Below the pieces are notes generated by a model that saw nothing but the letters and a program-made list of their open reading frames with translations, was not told the DNA's origin and did no database searches. Below, one piece after another: positions 24,379-35,152 of a DNA stretch of 64,000 nt. A program made the position numbers and the translations under genes. Source of the DNA: Flavobacteriaceae bacterium PS02334 (lineage in GTDB: Bacteria; Bacteroidota; Bacteroidia; Flavobacteriales; Flavobacteriaceae); NCBI GenBank assembly GCA_029959295.1, contig JASCOH010000005.1, forward strand, positions 248,001-312,000, written 5' to 3'. Every line of letters begins with the position of its first letter. Positions within the stretch are counted from its first letter, which is position 1.

Positions 24379-26366
24379 AAGAAAAAAATATTTCTTATAG
24401 AATTTATCTGGTCGCTTTTGTGATCGTGATAATGGCTGTCGGTATTTTAGTAAAACTGACTAATATTCAGTGGGTTGAAGGCGATTATTACAGAAAATTA
24501 GCCCAAGACAGAACGGTTAAAAACTTTGTGATTCCTGCAAATAAAGGAAATGTGTATTCAGCAGATGGAAGTTTATTGGCAACATCAATTCCAAATTACA
24601 CGGTTCGTTTCGATGCTGTGGCTCCAAAAAAGGAAGATTTTGATAAAAACATAAAAGCTTTGGCAGATTCGCTGGCAATTTTATTAGACAAGCCGAGCAC
24701 TCATTATTATAATGAATTCAGAAAAGCGAGAGCCAACAAAAACAGGTATTTATTGCTTGCAAGAGGTTTGAGCTACACGGAATATATGCGAATGAAAACC
24801 TTTCCATTGTTCAATTTAGGAACGAATAAAGGCGGTTTGATTTCAGACCAAAAAACAGTTCGCGAACATCCGATCGGAAAAATTGCTGAAAGAACTATCG
24901 GTTATGAAAGATTTGATGAAAACGGAAATCCAACTAGAATCGGAATTGAAGGTGCTTTCGAAGAATATCTAAACGGAAAAGACGGAAAAGTTCTCAAGCA
25001 AAAAATCGCAAAAGGACAATGGAAGCCAATCAGCGACAACAATCAAGTGGAACCGCAAGACGGCTATGACGTGATTTCGACGATTGACGTTTACATTCAA
25101 GATATTGCCCACCACGCTTTGCTGAAACAGTTGGAATATTATGAAGCAGAACATGGTTGCGTTGTTGTAATGGAAACAAAAACTGGCGAAGTAAAGGCGA
25201 TTTCAAACCTTGGAATTGGAGATGACGGAAATTATTACGAGACAATAAATTATGCAGTAGCGGAATCTCACGAGCCAGGATCTACATTCAAATTAATCGA
25301 TTTGATTGCTTTGATTGATGATAATAAAGTAGATACAAGCAAAGTATATGACAGTCGCGGTGGTGATATAATGTATCATAATCGCCATGTAAGGGATTCA
25401 AAAAAAGGGGGTTACGGAAAAGTGTCGCTTGCGCGAGGTTTTGAATTGTCTTCCAATACAATCATGGTTCAGGCGGTTTATGAAAATTATAAAGACAATC
25501 CAAAGCAGTTTGTTGACAGAATTAATGCGATGGGATTAAACAAATCTTTAGGATTGCCATTTAAAGGAGAAGGAATTCCGTTTATTCCACAGCCGAAAAC
25601 AAAAAGATGGAATGGAACTTCGCTTCCGTGGATGGCTTTTGGATATGGAGTCTCGATGACGCCATTGCAAACTTTGACTGTTTACAACGCCATCGCAAAT
25701 AATGGAGAAATGGTAAAGCCAATCTTCGTGAAGGAAATTAAAGAGTGGAATAAAACGATTAAAAAGTTCGATAAAGAAGTGATTAATCCAAGAATTTGCT
25801 CTGATGAAACGGTTAAAAAAGTAAGAAAGATTTTAGAAAATACGGTAAAAAAAGGAACGGGGTCTAAATTGTATTCCAAAGATTTTTCAATGGCAGGAAA
25901 AACAGGAACCGCGCAAGTGGATTATGCCAAAGGAAAACATTCGGATGCGATGTATTATGCGTCGTCTTTTGCAGGCTATTTCCCAGCAGATAATCCAAAA
26001 TATTCTTGCATCGTAATTATTCATAAGCCAAGCAAGAGCAAAGGTTTTTATGGAGGAGATGTTTCCGGGCCGGTGTTCAAAAGAATTGCCCAAAAGATTT
26101 TTACCGATGTTCCTTCTACGAATGAAATAAAAAATTTAGACAGAAAGAGCAAAATGCAAGAAGCAAATTTTGGAAAGTATTCCAACTTAGTTTCTTCAGA
26201 AAAAGTTCCAAATGTTCAAGGAATGCCAGGAATGGATGCGGTGGCGCTTTTCGAAAACTTGAAAATGAAAGTCAAAGTAATCGGAGTTGGAAAAGTGAAA
26301 AAACAGTCGATCCAAGCAGGGCAACCAATTATTAAAAACAACACTATAACATTAGAATTGTCGTGA
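24369..26366 (+). CDS. ftsI: Penicillin-binding protein, septal transpeptidase FtsI
   Basis: This 665-residue class B PBP cross-links septal peptidoglycan. It has an N-terminal membrane anchor (residues about 13-30), a PBP dimerisation domain (about 55-220), and a transpeptidase domain with active-site S-T-F-K in EPGSTFKLIDL, the SSN motif in ELSSNTIM, and KTG in AGKTGTAQ. The C-terminal about 60 residues (KVPNVQGMPGMDAVALFENL) form a PASTA-like domain. It sits inside the dcw cluster and its stop overlaps the murE GTG start in GTGA. Confidence 0.95.
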   Translation: MAVEEKNISYRIYLVAFVIVIMAVGILVKLTNIQWVEGDYYRKLAQDRTVKNFVIPANKGNVYSADGSLLATSIPNYTVRFDAVAPKKEDFDKNIKALADSLAILLDKPSTHYYNEFRKARANKNRYLLLARGLSYTEYMRMKTFPLFNLGTNKGGLISDQKTVREHPIGKIAERTIGYERFDENGNPTRIGIEGAFEEYLNGKDGKVLKQKIAKGQWKPISDNNQVEPQDGYDVISTIDVYIQDIAHHALLKQLEYYEAEHGCVVVMETKTGEVKAISNLGIGDDGNYYETINYAVAESHEPGSTFKLIDLIALIDDNKVDTSKVYDSRGGDIMYHNRHVRDSKKGGYGKVSLARGFELSSNTIMVQAVYENYKDNPKQFVDRINAMGLNKSLGLPFKGEGIPFIPQPKTKRWNGTSLPWMAFGYGVSMTPLQTLTVYNAIANNGEMVKPIFVKEIKEWNKTIKKFDKEVINPRICSDETVKKVRKILENTVKKGTGSKLYSKDFSMAGKTGTAQVDYAKGKHSDAMYYASSFAGYFPADNPKYSCIVIIHKPSKSKGFYGGDVSGPVFKRIAQKIFTDVPSTNEIKNLDRKSKMQEANFGKYSNLVSSEKVPNVQGMPGMDAVALFENLKMKVKVIGVGKVKKQSIQAGQPIIKNNTITLELS

Positions 26367-27826
26367 GTATTCTAAAAGACATATTATATAAAGTGGCGAT
26401 TGAAGCAGTGAAAGGCTCAACGGAAATTGCTGTAAACAACATTGACTTCGACTCCAGAAAGATTGAAGAAAATGACGTTTTCATCGCAATCCGTGGTACT
26501 GTTGCTGACGGTCACGAATTTATTGAAACTACTATTAACAAAGGCGCAACAGCGATTATCTGTGACACGTTTCCAGAAAATATTGTTGCTGGAGTGACTT
26601 ACGTCCAAGTAAAAGATACGAATAGAGCTTTGGCTTTTATGGCTTCAAATTTCTACGGAAATCCGTCGTCAAATTTGAAATTAGTTGGAATCACAGGAAC
26701 AAACGGAAAAACGACAATTGCGTCATTATTGTTCCAATTATTCAAAAAAGCGGGTTATAAAGTCGGCTTGCTTTCTACGGTTAAAAACGTAGTGGATGAT
26801 GTGGAATACAAGTCAATGCTGACAACTTCAGATTCAATTACGATTAATAAGTTCTTGAAACAAATGAACGATGCTGGCGTAGAATATTGCTTTATGGAAG
26901 TAAGTTCACACGGAATCGCGCAAAAAAGAACCGAAGGTCTGCAGTTTGCAGGAGGCGTTTTTACCAACCTTTCGCACGACCATTTAGATTATCACAAAAC
27001 ATTTGCGGAATACCGCGATGTGAAAAAAATATTTTTCGACCAATTGCCAAAATCAGCTTTCGCTTTAGTGAATTCTGATGATAAAAATGGTCAGGTAATG
27101 TTGCAGAATACAGTAGCAAAAAAACTGACTTACGCTTTAAAATCTTACGCAGATTACAGAGCGCAAATTTTGGAAAACCAATTGTCAGGATTGCTTTTGA
27201 AAATAAATGAACAAGAAGTTTGGGTTCGATTGATCGGAACTTTCAATGCGTATAATTTGCTTGCGATTTATGGAACAGCAATAGAATTAGGTTTGGATAA
27301 TTTAGAAGTTTTGAGATTGCTTTCTGAATTAGAAAGTGTTTCCGGAAGATTTCAATTCATAGTTTCAAAAGATAACATCACAGCGGTTGTGGATTATGCG
27401 CATACACCTGATGCTTTAGAAAATGTATTGAAAACTATCGAAGATATTCGTACAAAAAACGAGCAATTGATTACGGTTGTGGGTTGCGGTGGCGATAGAG
27501 ATAAAACAAAACGCCCGATTATGGCAAACATCGCTTCAACATTGAGCGACAAAGCGATTTTGACTTCGGATAATCCAAGAACCGAGAACCCGGAAGCGAT
27601 TATCGAAGATATGGAAAAAGGCGTGGAGCCTCAAAATTATAAAAAAACGCTTGCCATTTTAGACAGAAAACAAGCGATAAAAACGGCTTGCCAATTGGCA
27701 CAGCCAAACGATATCATCCTGATTGCAGGAAAAGGACACGAAACATACCAAGAAATCAACGGCGTTCGCCACGATTTTGACGATATGAAAATTGTAAAAG
27801 AACTTTTAGAACAACTGAATAAATAG
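26363..27826 (+). CDS. murE: UDP-MurNAc-tripeptide synthetase MurE (meso-DAP adding)
   Basis: This 487-residue Mur ligase adds the third amino acid to UDP-MurNAc-L-Ala-D-Glu. The ATP-binding loop is [14 protein letters not shown], followed by [15 protein letters not shown]. The motif DNPR in [13 protein letters not shown] marks meso-diaminopimelate as substrate rather than lysine. The start is GTG at 26363, overlapping the ftsI stop by four bases. It acts in the cytoplasm. Confidence 0.95.
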   Translation: MSILKDILYKVAIEAVKGSTEIAVNNIDFDSRKIEENDVFIAIRGTVADGHEFIETTINKGATAIICDTFPENIVAGVTYVQVKDTNRALAFMASNFYGNPSSNLKLVGITGTNGKTTIASLLFQLFKKAGYKVGLLSTVKNVVDDVEYKSMLTTSDSITINKFLKQMNDAGVEYCFMEVSSHGIAQKRTEGLQFAGGVFTNLSHDHLDYHKTFAEYRDVKKIFFDQLPKSAFALVNSDDKNGQVMLQNTVAKKLTYALKSYADYRAQILENQLSGLLLKINEQEVWVRLIGTFNAYNLLAIYGTAIELGLDNLEVLRLLSELESVSGRFQFIVSKDNITAVVDYAHTPDALENVLKTIEDIRTKNEQLITVVGCGGDRDKTKRPIMANIASTLSDKAILTSDNPRTENPEAIIEDMEKGVEPQNYKKTLAILDRKQAIKTACQLAQPNDIILIAGKGHETYQEINGVRHDFDDMKIVKELLEQLNK

Positions 27827-27833
27827 GGAAACT

Positions 27834-29057
27834 ATGCTATACTATCTATTTGATTATTTACACCGAATGGACGTTCCTGGCTCAGGAGTGTTTCAATACA
27901 TCACGTTCCGTTCTGGGTTGGCAATCATACTTTCGCTATTGATTTCGACCGTTTTTGGAAAGAAAATTATCAACTTTTTGAGAAAACAGCAAGTTGGGGA
28001 AACCGTTCGTGAACTTGGCTTGGCCGGACAAAATGAAAAAGCAGGAACCCCAACAATGGGCGGACTCATCATTATTATTGCGACTTTGATTCCTGTTTTG
28101 TTGTTGGCAAAATTGAACAACATTTATATCGTTTTGCTAATCGTAACCACGCTTTGGATGGGAAGTATCGGTTTTTTAGATGATTATATCAAAATTTTCA
28201 AAAAAGATAAAGAAGGCTTAAAAGGAAAATTTAAAGTTATCGGACAGGTTGGTTTGGGATTGATCGTAGGAACGGTTTTGTATTTCCACCCGCAAGTTAC
28301 GGTTCGAACAGATACAGGAAGCACGAATATTTTCGCAACAAACCAAACAACGGTTTCTGCAGCGCCTTTGGAAGAAAAATCTACGGCAACGACGATTCCT
28401 TTCTTTAAAGATAATGAATTTGATTACGCAGAAGTTCTTTCCTTTTTAGGAGACAATTACAGAGATTTTGCTTGGCTGATTTTTATTCCAGTCGTAATTT
28501 TTATCATCACGGCGGTTTCAAACGGAGCCAACCTTACGGATGGAATCGATGGTTTAGCCGCAGGAACTTCCGCAATTTCAGTAGTCGCTTTAGGAATTTT
28601 CACTTTCGTTTCCGGTAACATTATTTTCTCGAATTATTTGAACATAATGTACATTCCAAATGCTGGGGAAATGACGGTCTACATTGCCGCATTTGTCGGA
28701 GCACTCGTCGGATTTCTCTGGTACAATACGTATCCGGCAACGGTTTTTATGGGCGATACCGGAAGTCTGACCATCGGTGGAATCATCGCCGTTTTGGCAA
28801 TTGCAGTTAGAAAAGAAATGATGATTCCGGTATTGTGCGGAATTTTCTTGGCAGAGAATTTCTCAGTGATTTTGCAGGTTTCGTACTTTAAATATACAAA
28901 GAAACGTTTCGGCGAAGGCCGAAGAATATTTTTGATGTCGCCATTGCATCACCATTACCAGAAGAAGGGTTATCACGAAAGTAAAATCGTGACCCGCTTC
29001 TGGATCGTGGGAATTTTGTTGGCAATTCTGTCAATAGTAACCTTAAAATTGAGATAG
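27834..29057 (+). CDS. mraY: Phospho-MurNAc-pentapeptide transferase MraY
   Basis: This 407-residue polytopic membrane enzyme transfers phospho-MurNAc-pentapeptide to undecaprenyl phosphate to form lipid I. Typical motifs are [15 protein letters not shown] (catalytic DD), [21 protein letters not shown] and the C-terminal [12 protein letters not shown] hydrophilic insert of about 40 residues (roughly 165-205) between membrane segments is longer than in E. coli and common in Bacteroidota. It lies 7 bases after murE, and murD starts at the next base after its stop. Confidence 0.95.
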   Translation: MLYYLFDYLHRMDVPGSGVFQYITFRSGLAIILSLLISTVFGKKIINFLRKQQVGETVRELGLAGQNEKAGTPTMGGLIIIIATLIPVLLLAKLNNIYIVLLIVTTLWMGSIGFLDDYIKIFKKDKEGLKGKFKVIGQVGLGLIVGTVLYFHPQVTVRTDTGSTNIFATNQTTVSAAPLEEKSTATTIPFFKDNEFDYAEVLSFLGDNYRDFAWLIFIPVVIFIITAVSNGANLTDGIDGLAAGTSAISVVALGIFTFVSGNIIFSNYLNIMYIPNAGEMTVYIAAFVGALVGFLWYNTYPATVFMGDTGSLTIGGIIAVLAIAVRKEMMIPVLCGIFLAENFSVILQVSYFKYTKKRFGEGRRIFLMSPLHHHYQKKGYHESKIVTRFWIVGILLAILSIVTLKLR

Positions 29058-30395
29058 ATGGAACAAAGGTTAGTCATTTTAGGCGGCGGAGAAAGCGGTG
29101 TTGGAACTGCCATTCTCGGGAAGAAAAAAGGATACGACGTGTTCGTTTCTGATTTCGGAAAAATTAAAAATAATTACAAAGAAGTTCTTGGCCTTCACGG
29201 CATCAAATGGGAAGAGGAAAAGCATACGGAAGATTTGATTCTAAATGCAGATGTGGTAATGAAAAGCCCTGGAATTCCTGATAAGTCGCCAATGGTGAAG
29301 AAGCTTTTGGAGAAAGGAGTCAAAATAATTTCTGAAATAGAATTTGCGATTCAATATACCAAAGCAATAACCGTCGGAATAACAGGAAGCAACGGAAAAA
29401 CGACAACCACTATGCTGACGTATCATTTGCTGAAACAAGGTGGAATCAACGTCGGTTTAGCCGGAAACATCGGAAAAAGTTTCGCTTGGCAGGTTGCTGA
29501 TGACAAACACGATGTTTATGTTTTGGAACTGAGCAGTTTCCAGTTGGACGGAATTATAGATTACAAACCGCATATCGCCATAATCACGAACATCAGTCCA
29601 GATCATTTAGACCGATATGATTACGATTACGGAAAATACATCGCAGCAAAATTTAGGATTACAGAAAACCAGACGGAAGAAGATTTCCTGATTTATGATG
29701 CTGACGACGAAGCCATCGCAAACTGGCTTAAGATGAATAAAACAAAAGCGCAATTATTACCTTTTTCAATGACAAAAACCTTTGAAAACGGCGCATTTGC
29801 AACAGAAGATACAATCAATATAAACATCAATAACGAAGAATTTGTTATGCCACAAGACAAACTAGCTTTAGAAGGAAAACACAACGTGAAAAATGCAATG
29901 GCTGCGACTACGGTTGCCCAATTATTGCGCATCAGAAAATCTACAATCCGTGAGAGCCTTTCTGATTTTCAGGGTGTGGAACATCGTTTGGAAAAAGTGC
30001 TGAAAATTCAAAACGTTCAGTATGTAAATGATTCAAAAGCGACCAATGTGAACGCTGCATTTTATGCTTTAGATAGCATGAACACGCCAACAGTTTGGAT
30101 TGTCGGAGGTGTTGATAAAGGGAACGACTACGCAGAATTGATGCCACTAGTTCGCGAAAAAGTAAAAGCAATCATCTGTCTTGGAATAGACAATAAAAAA
30201 ATAATTGACGCTTTTGGTGATGTAGTTGATGAAATGATTGAGGCAAATAATATGGTGGATGCTGTGAAATTGGCACAAAGAATGTCTGAAAAAGGCGATA
30301 CTGTTTTGCTTTCCCCAGCTTGCGCAAGTTTTGATTTATTCGAAAGCTACGAAGACAGAGGAAGACAATTTAAGCAAGCCGTTCAGAATTTATAA
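29058..30395 (+). CDS. murD: UDP-MurNAc-L-alanine--D-glutamate ligase MurD
   Basis: This 445-residue Mur ligase adds D-glutamate. It has an N-terminal Rossmann segment LVILGGGESGVGTAIL, an ATP loop GITGSNGKTTTTML, and the central ligase region VLELSSFQLDGI and NISPDHLDRYD. The C-terminal domain carries FQGVEHRLE, NDSKATNVNAA and LSPACASFDLFESYEDRG. Its start directly abuts the mraY stop. A copy of the GTCATTGCGAGGAACGA repeat starts at the base after its stop codon. Confidence 0.95.
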   Translation: MEQRLVILGGGESGVGTAILGKKKGYDVFVSDFGKIKNNYKEVLGLHGIKWEEEKHTEDLILNADVVMKSPGIPDKSPMVKKLLEKGVKIISEIEFAIQYTKAITVGITGSNGKTTTTMLTYHLLKQGGINVGLAGNIGKSFAWQVADDKHDVYVLELSSFQLDGIIDYKPHIAIITNISPDHLDRYDYDYGKYIAAKFRITENQTEEDFLIYDADDEAIANWLKMNKTKAQLLPFSMTKTFENGAFATEDTINININNEEFVMPQDKLALEGKHNVKNAMAATTVAQLLRIRKSTIRESLSDFQGVEHRLEKVLKIQNVQYVNDSKATNVNAAFYALDSMNTPTVWIVGGVDKGNDYAELMPLVREKVKAIICLGIDNKKIIDAFGDVVDEMIEANNMVDAVKLAQRMSEKGDTVLLSPACASFDLFESYEDRGRQFKQAVQNL

Positions 30396-30419
30396 GTCAT
30401 TGCGAGGAACGAAGCAATC
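30396..30419 (+). repeat. Dispersed repeat GTCATTGCGAGGAACGA, copy 1
   Basis: The repeat begins directly after the murD stop codon and continues GCAATC. A second copy lies at 38705-38730. This motif is a well-known intergenic repeat in many bacteria. It lies within the 71-base murD-ftsW gap. Confidence 0.7.
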
Positions 30420-30466
30420 ACATTGTCAAAGTCAATAAAAGCCAAAAAACAAAAATGTAAGAGATT

Positions 30467-31804
30467 ATGAAAGAGTTTATAAACAATCTTAAAGGAGACA
30501 AGGTCATTTGGGCATTTATCGCCCTTTTGGCGCTGATTTCCTTTATGCCTGTTTACAGCGCGAGTAGTAATTTGGCGTACGGCGCAAACGGTTCTGGAAA
30601 TACTGTGAGCTTTTTGATCAAACATTTCGCCCACGTCGGAATCGGATTTTTGATTGTTTATTTGGTTCATAAAGTTCCATATCATTATTTCAAGGCAATT
30701 TCAATGATCGCTTTGCCGGTCGTTTGGTTGTTACTCCTTTACACTTTATGGCAAGGGAAAACAATTGGCGGAGCTAATGCCAGCCGTTGGATTCAGATAC
30801 CTTTTATCGGAATTGGCTTTCAGACTTCCACTTTAGCATCTATGGTTTTGATGGTTTACGTGGCAAGATATTTGGCCAAGAAAAGAGAAGTGGAAGATTC
30901 GTTCCAAAAGTCAATTTTAGAACTTTGGCTTCCGGTTTTTGCAATTTTGATGTTGATTCTTCCCGCTAACTTCTCAACAGCCGCCTTGATTTTTGCAATG
31001 GTTTCGATGTTGGTTTTCGTTGGAAAATATCCGCTGAAGTATTTAGGAATTATTATAGGAACAGGAATAATCGCTTTGACATTTTTCATATTAATTGCGA
31101 AAGCGTTTCCAGATGCGTTCCCAAACCGTGTGGATACTTGGGTAAGCCGTATTGAAAATTTCACGAGTGACAAGCCAGACGAAGATAATTACCAAATTGA
31201 AAAAGCAAAAATTGCCATCGCAACAGGCGGATTTTACGGAGTCGGACCAGGAAAAAGCGTTCAGAAAAACTTCTTGCCACAATCGTCTTCCGATTTTATC
31301 TATGCCATTATCGTAGAAGAAAACGGCTTGATTGGAGCAGTCGTAATTATGTTTTTATACATCATGCTTTTCATCCGATTTTTGATCGCCTCGCACAAAG
31401 CAAATACGCTATTCGGAAAATTATTAGTCGTCGGATTAGGATTTCCAATCGTATTCCAGGCTTTGATTAATATGGCTGTCGCCGTAGAATTATTGCCAGT
31501 AACCGGACAAACTTTGCCGTTGATAAGTAGCGGAGGAAGTTCTATCTGGATGACCTGCGTTTCGCTCGGAATTATTTTAAGCGTAACCAAAAAAGACGAA
31601 GAAATTGCTCAAGAAATTCTAGAAAAAGCAAAACGCGAAGAAGCGCTTCAAAGGTTAATCGAAAGAGAAATGAACGGCGAATTAGAAGAGGAAGAAGAAA
31701 AAAATGAAGAGGAAGAAAGCGAATACACAAACGAAAAAGTAGAACAAAGATACGCGATCGAGGATTTAAGCGACAATCCAATGAAAGCAGTCATGGGGAA
31801 ATAA
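30467..31804 (+). CDS. ftsW: Peptidoglycan glycosyltransferase FtsW with acidic C-terminal tail
   Basis: This 445-residue SEDS-family membrane protein has about ten membrane segments and polymerises septal glycan with FtsI. Signatures include GGANASRWIQIP, GFYGVGPGKS and the motif TGQTLPLISSGGSSIWM near the end of the membrane domain. Residues about 383-445 form a cytoplasmic tail unusually rich in Glu (runs of E with K/R), perhaps a docking site for cytoplasmic division proteins such as FtsZ or FtsA. It lies between murD and murG in standard dcw order. Confidence 0.93.
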   Translation: MKEFINNLKGDKVIWAFIALLALISFMPVYSASSNLAYGANGSGNTVSFLIKHFAHVGIGFLIVYLVHKVPYHYFKAISMIALPVVWLLLLYTLWQGKTIGGANASRWIQIPFIGIGFQTSTLASMVLMVYVARYLAKKREVEDSFQKSILELWLPVFAILMLILPANFSTAALIFAMVSMLVFVGKYPLKYLGIIIGTGIIALTFFILIAKAFPDAFPNRVDTWVSRIENFTSDKPDEDNYQIEKAKIAIATGGFYGVGPGKSVQKNFLPQSSSDFIYAIIVEENGLIGAVVIMFLYIMLFIRFLIASHKANTLFGKLLVVGLGFPIVFQALINMAVAVELLPVTGQTLPLISSGGSSIWMTCVSLGIILSVTKKDEEIAQEILEKAKREEALQRLIEREMNGELEEEEEKNEEEESEYTNEKVEQRYAIEDLSDNPMKAVMGK

Positions 31805-31837
31805 TTTAAGAATTAAGATTGCAGATTTAAGCACGTT

Positions 31838-31862
31838 GTCATCCCGAGCGCAGTCGAGGGAA
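31838..31862 (+). repeat. Dispersed repeat GTCATCCCGAGCGCAGTCG, copy 1
   Basis: This motif continues AGGGAA and recurs at 38815-38840 as GTCATCCCGAGCATAGTCG. It sits in the ftsW-murG gap. Confidence 0.7.
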
Positions 31863-31870
31863 CGTTTCTG

Positions 31871-31909
31871 AAAAAATCCTTTTAATCTGTGTAATCAGTG
31901 GCAAAAAAA
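31871..31909 (-). repeat. Partial copy of the CCACAGATTA-type repeat
   Basis: Reverse-oriented, nearly identical copy of the left half of the 71-base element at 20616, differing at one base (AATCAGTGGC instead of AATCTGTGGC). It carries only one arm, so no full hairpin forms. It lies in the ftsW-murG gap just before murG. Confidence 0.75.
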
Positions 31910-31932
31910 TAAAAGATTTCAATAAACATAAA

Positions 31933-33024
31933 ATGCAAAAATTAAAATTCATATTAAGCGGTGGCGGGACTGGTGGACATATCTACCCAGCAATCGCTAT
32001 TGCAAATGAATTAAAAGAACGTTTTCCAGATTGTGAAATTTTGTTCGTTGGAGCAAAAGACAAAATGGAAATGCAGAAAGTGCCGCAAGCCGGTTACCAA
32101 ATAAAAGGACTTTGGATTTCAGGTATACAAAGAAGATTGACTTTTGATAACTCCCTTTTTCCCTTCAAGCTTTTTGACAGTTTGTTGAAATCAAGAACGA
32201 TCATCAAATATTTCAAGCCAAATGTAGTCATCGGAACAGGAGGTTTTGCAAGCGGACCTTTGTTGAGAGTTGCCGGTTTTGCTGGAATTCCAACGGTAAT
32301 CCAAGAACAAAACTCTTATCCAGGAATTACAAATAAATGGTTGAGCGCCAAAGCAAGCAAAATCTGCGTAGCGTATGAAAATCTGGATCGATTTTTTCCT
32401 AAGAATAAAATAGTTTTTACAGGAAATCCGGTACGTCAAGATTTGATTGACATCCACGGAAAAAATGCAGAAGCAAGAGACTATTTCAAATTAGACGCTA
32501 ATAAAAAAGTATTGTTGATTCTCGGCGGAAGCTTAGGTTCGAGAAGAATCAACCAATTAATTGCAAAAGAATTGGTGAATTTTACTTCTCAAAACGTACA
32601 GATTATCTGGCAATGCGGAAAATTCTACATTGACGAATACCAACATTTCAACGAGAAAGAAAATGTTCAAGTTGTTTCGTTTATTGACAGAATGGATTTG
32701 GTTTATGCTTCGGCAGATTTTATTATTTCGAGAGCTGGCGCGTCATCGGTTTCAGAATTATGCTTGGTCGGAAAACCAGTGATTTTCATTCCGTCGCCAA
32801 ATGTAGCCGAAGATCATCAGACAAAAAATGCAAAAGCAATCGTCGATAAAGAAGGCGCTTTAATGGTTAAAGAAAGCGAATTGGATACAAAATTTACAGA
32901 AACGTTTAATAATCTTTTAAATGACCAAGAGTTGCAAAATAGCTTAAGCCAAAACATAAAAAAACTGGCTACGCCAAATGCGACAAAAGATATTGTTGAC
33001 GAAATTATAAAATTGATAAAATAG
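31933..33024 (+). CDS. murG: Lipid II synthase MurG (UDP-GlcNAc transferase)
   Basis: This 363-residue GT28 glycosyltransferase converts lipid I to lipid II on the inner face of the membrane. It has the glycine-rich loop [31 protein letters not shown], the second glycine loop [11 protein letters not shown], and the UDP-GlcNAc site [19 protein letters not shown]. It follows a 128-base gap holding two dispersed repeats, and murC follows after 63 bases. Confidence 0.95.
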   Translation: MQKLKFILSGGGTGGHIYPAIAIANELKERFPDCEILFVGAKDKMEMQKVPQAGYQIKGLWISGIQRRLTFDNSLFPFKLFDSLLKSRTIIKYFKPNVVIGTGGFASGPLLRVAGFAGIPTVIQEQNSYPGITNKWLSAKASKICVAYENLDRFFPKNKIVFTGNPVRQDLIDIHGKNAEARDYFKLDANKKVLLILGGSLGSRRINQLIAKELVNFTSQNVQIIWQCGKFYIDEYQHFNEKENVQVVSFIDRMDLVYASADFIISRAGASSVSELCLVGKPVIFIPSPNVAEDHQTKNAKAIVDKEGALMVKESELDTKFTETFNNLLNDQELQNSLSQNIKKLATPNATKDIVDEIIKLIK

Positions 33025-33087
33025 GGCAATAGCCAAAACAAAATAGTCAAGAGTTGAATTAAACTCTGCAACTTAGAAACTTAAAAA

Positions 33088-34437
33088 ATGAATTTAAATC
33101 AGATACATAACGTTTATTTCATCGGAATCGGAGGCATCGGAATGAGTGCTTTGGCGCGTTATTTCAAGGCAATCGGAAAAAATGTATCTGGTTATGACAA
33201 GACCGAAACCGAGCTGACGCAAGAATTGGCTTCCATCGGAATTGACATTCATTTTGAAGATAGTATAGGATTAATTCCAAAGGATTATTTCGTAGAAAAT
33301 ACGCTGGTAATTATTACGCCCGCTGTTCCAAAAACTCATTCTGAATGGAATTACTTTTTGGAAAGAGAATACCAGATTAAAAAAAGAGCAGAAGTTCTGG
33401 GAATTATTACCAAAGATACGTTCTGTTTTGCAGTCGCTGGAACACACGGAAAAACGACAACTTCCAGTATTCTTGGACATATTTTGTATGAAAGCGGTGT
33501 TGATGTTACGGCTTTTTTAGGCGGAATTGTAGAAAATTATAATTCGAATTTAATCGGAAGCGGAAAAACGGTAACGGTTGTTGAAGCGGATGAATTTGAC
33601 CGTTCGTTTTTGCATTTGAATCCAAATATCGCCTGCATTACTTCTATGGACGCCGACCATTTGGATATTTATGGCGACACGGCTTCGATTGAAGCTTCGT
33701 TCGTGGAATTTGCTGATAAAGTAGAAGATAAAAGTAATTTATTTATCGTAAAAGATTTGCCTTTGGAGGGAATTTCGGTTGCCATAAATGAAGATGCGGA
33801 TTATAAAGCGTTCAATGTCAGAATTGAAAATAGCGCTTATGTTTTTGACATAGAAACGCCAACCGGAATCGTAAAAGATTTAAGATTCAACCTGCCAGGA
33901 AAGCACAATCTGACCAATGCGCTGCTAGCTTTTGCCATGGCAAATACTTACGGAGTCGAAACCGATAAAATTGCGAAAGCTTTATTTTCTTTCAAAGGTG
34001 TGAAGCGTAGATTTTCATACCAAATTAAAGAAGATAATTTAGTTTATATCGACGATTATGCACATCATCCGACGGAAATAAATGCAGTAAGTCAGGCGGT
34101 TAAAGAACTATATCCAGATGAAAAGGTTTTGGCTATTTTTCAGCCGCATCTTTTTAGCAGAACGAAAGATTTCATCGACGGATTTGCAGAAAGTTTGTCA
34201 AAATTTGACGAAGTAATTTTATTGGATATTTATCCGGCTAGAGAATTGCCGATTGAAGGCGTAAATTCTAATTGGTTATTAGAAAAAATAACAAATAATA
34301 ACAAGAAATTAGTTGCAAAAAACGAATTAATTTCCGTAATTTTAAATAGCGACGCAAAAGTAATCGTTACAATTGGTGCAGGAGATATCGGGGAATTAGT
34401 GAAACCAATTAAACAAGCATTACATGAAAAAGTTTAA
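33088..34437 (+). CDS. murC: UDP-MurNAc--L-alanine ligase MurC
   Basis: This 449-residue ligase adds the first amino acid to UDP-MurNAc. It shows the N-terminal Rossmann motif FIGIGGIGMSALARYF, ATP loop VAGTHGKTTTSSI, VVEADEFDRSF, SMDADHLDIYG, and the C-terminal DDYAHHPTEI and FQPHLFSRTKDF. Its stop overlaps the ftsQ start by 14 bases. Confidence 0.95.
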   Translation: MNLNQIHNVYFIGIGGIGMSALARYFKAIGKNVSGYDKTETELTQELASIGIDIHFEDSIGLIPKDYFVENTLVIITPAVPKTHSEWNYFLEREYQIKKRAEVLGIITKDTFCFAVAGTHGKTTTSSILGHILYESGVDVTAFLGGIVENYNSNLIGSGKTVTVVEADEFDRSFLHLNPNIACITSMDADHLDIYGDTASIEASFVEFADKVEDKSNLFIVKDLPLEGISVAINEDADYKAFNVRIENSAYVFDIETPTGIVKDLRFNLPGKHNLTNALLAFAMANTYGVETDKIAKALFSFKGVKRRFSYQIKEDNLVYIDDYAHHPTEINAVSQAVKELYPDEKVLAIFQPHLFSRTKDFIDGFAESLSKFDEVILLDIYPARELPIEGVNSNWLLEKITNNNKKLVAKNELISVILNSDAKVIVTIGAGDIGELVKPIKQALHEKV

Positions 34438-35149
34438 CTGGATAAATGTAAAATTGATACTAATGTTCGCCTTGGTAGTCTTTCTTTTTTCCTTCACTTC
34501 CAAGCGAAATGAAGAACGAAAATTGAAGAAAACGATGGTTGAATTTATAGATGAAAGTAGTCCGTTTATTACAGAAGAGGCGGTTAATAAATTGTTAATA
34601 GAAAATAATGCAGCACCTAGTAGCATTCGAAAAGATAAGTTAGATTTGAATAAATTGGAAAAAACGCTCGATTCTCACAACATGATACAAAAGTGTGAGG
34701 TATTCGTGAGTGTTGACGGTGTCTTAAAAGCTGTTGTGAAACAGAAAACGCCTGTTGCCCGCATATTTGGCAGTGAAAGTTCTTTCTATATTGATAATGA
34801 GGGACATGAAATGCCATTATCGAGCAATTATACAGCAAGAGTTCCGATAGTTTCGGGGGAAATTAACGCCAAAAATAACAAGGATTTGACGAAGTTATTT
34901 TGCTACATCCATGAAGATGATTTTTTGAGAAAAAATATCATTGGAATAGAAATTATGCCCAGCGGTGGCGTAAAAATGAGGAACAGAAATTTCAATTATG
35001 TGATTGATTTCGGAAAAACTATAAATGTTGAAAAGAAATTCAAGAACTATAAAGCGTTTTTTCAAAAGGCAGTTCAGGATAGTTTGATAAATAAATACAA
35101 GACAGTAAATCTGAAGTTTACACAACAGGTAGTGTGCACCAAAAATTAG
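34424..35149 (+). CDS. ftsQ: Cell division protein FtsQ/DivIB-like
   Basis: This 241-residue bitopic protein has an N-terminal membrane helix (residues about 7-24, LILMFALVVFLFSFTS) and a periplasmic part. The POTRA-like region (about 40-110) contains LNKLEKTLDSHNMIQKCEVFV. The protein is short and divergent from the proteobacterial form; the name follows topology, the position between murC and ftsA, and these residues. It links FtsL/FtsI at the septum. It overlaps murC by 14 bases and ftsA starts 3 bases after its stop. Confidence 0.85.
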   Translation: MKKFNWINVKLILMFALVVFLFSFTSKRNEERKLKKTMVEFIDESSPFITEEAVNKLLIENNAAPSSIRKDKLDLNKLEKTLDSHNMIQKCEVFVSVDGVLKAVVKQKTPVARIFGSESSFYIDNEGHEMPLSSNYTARVPIVSGEINAKNNKDLTKLFCYIHEDDFLRKNIIGIEIMPSGGVKMRNRNFNYVIDFGKTINVEKKFKNYKAFFQKAVQDSLINKYKTVNLKFTQQVVCTKN

Positions 35150-35152
35150 GAT

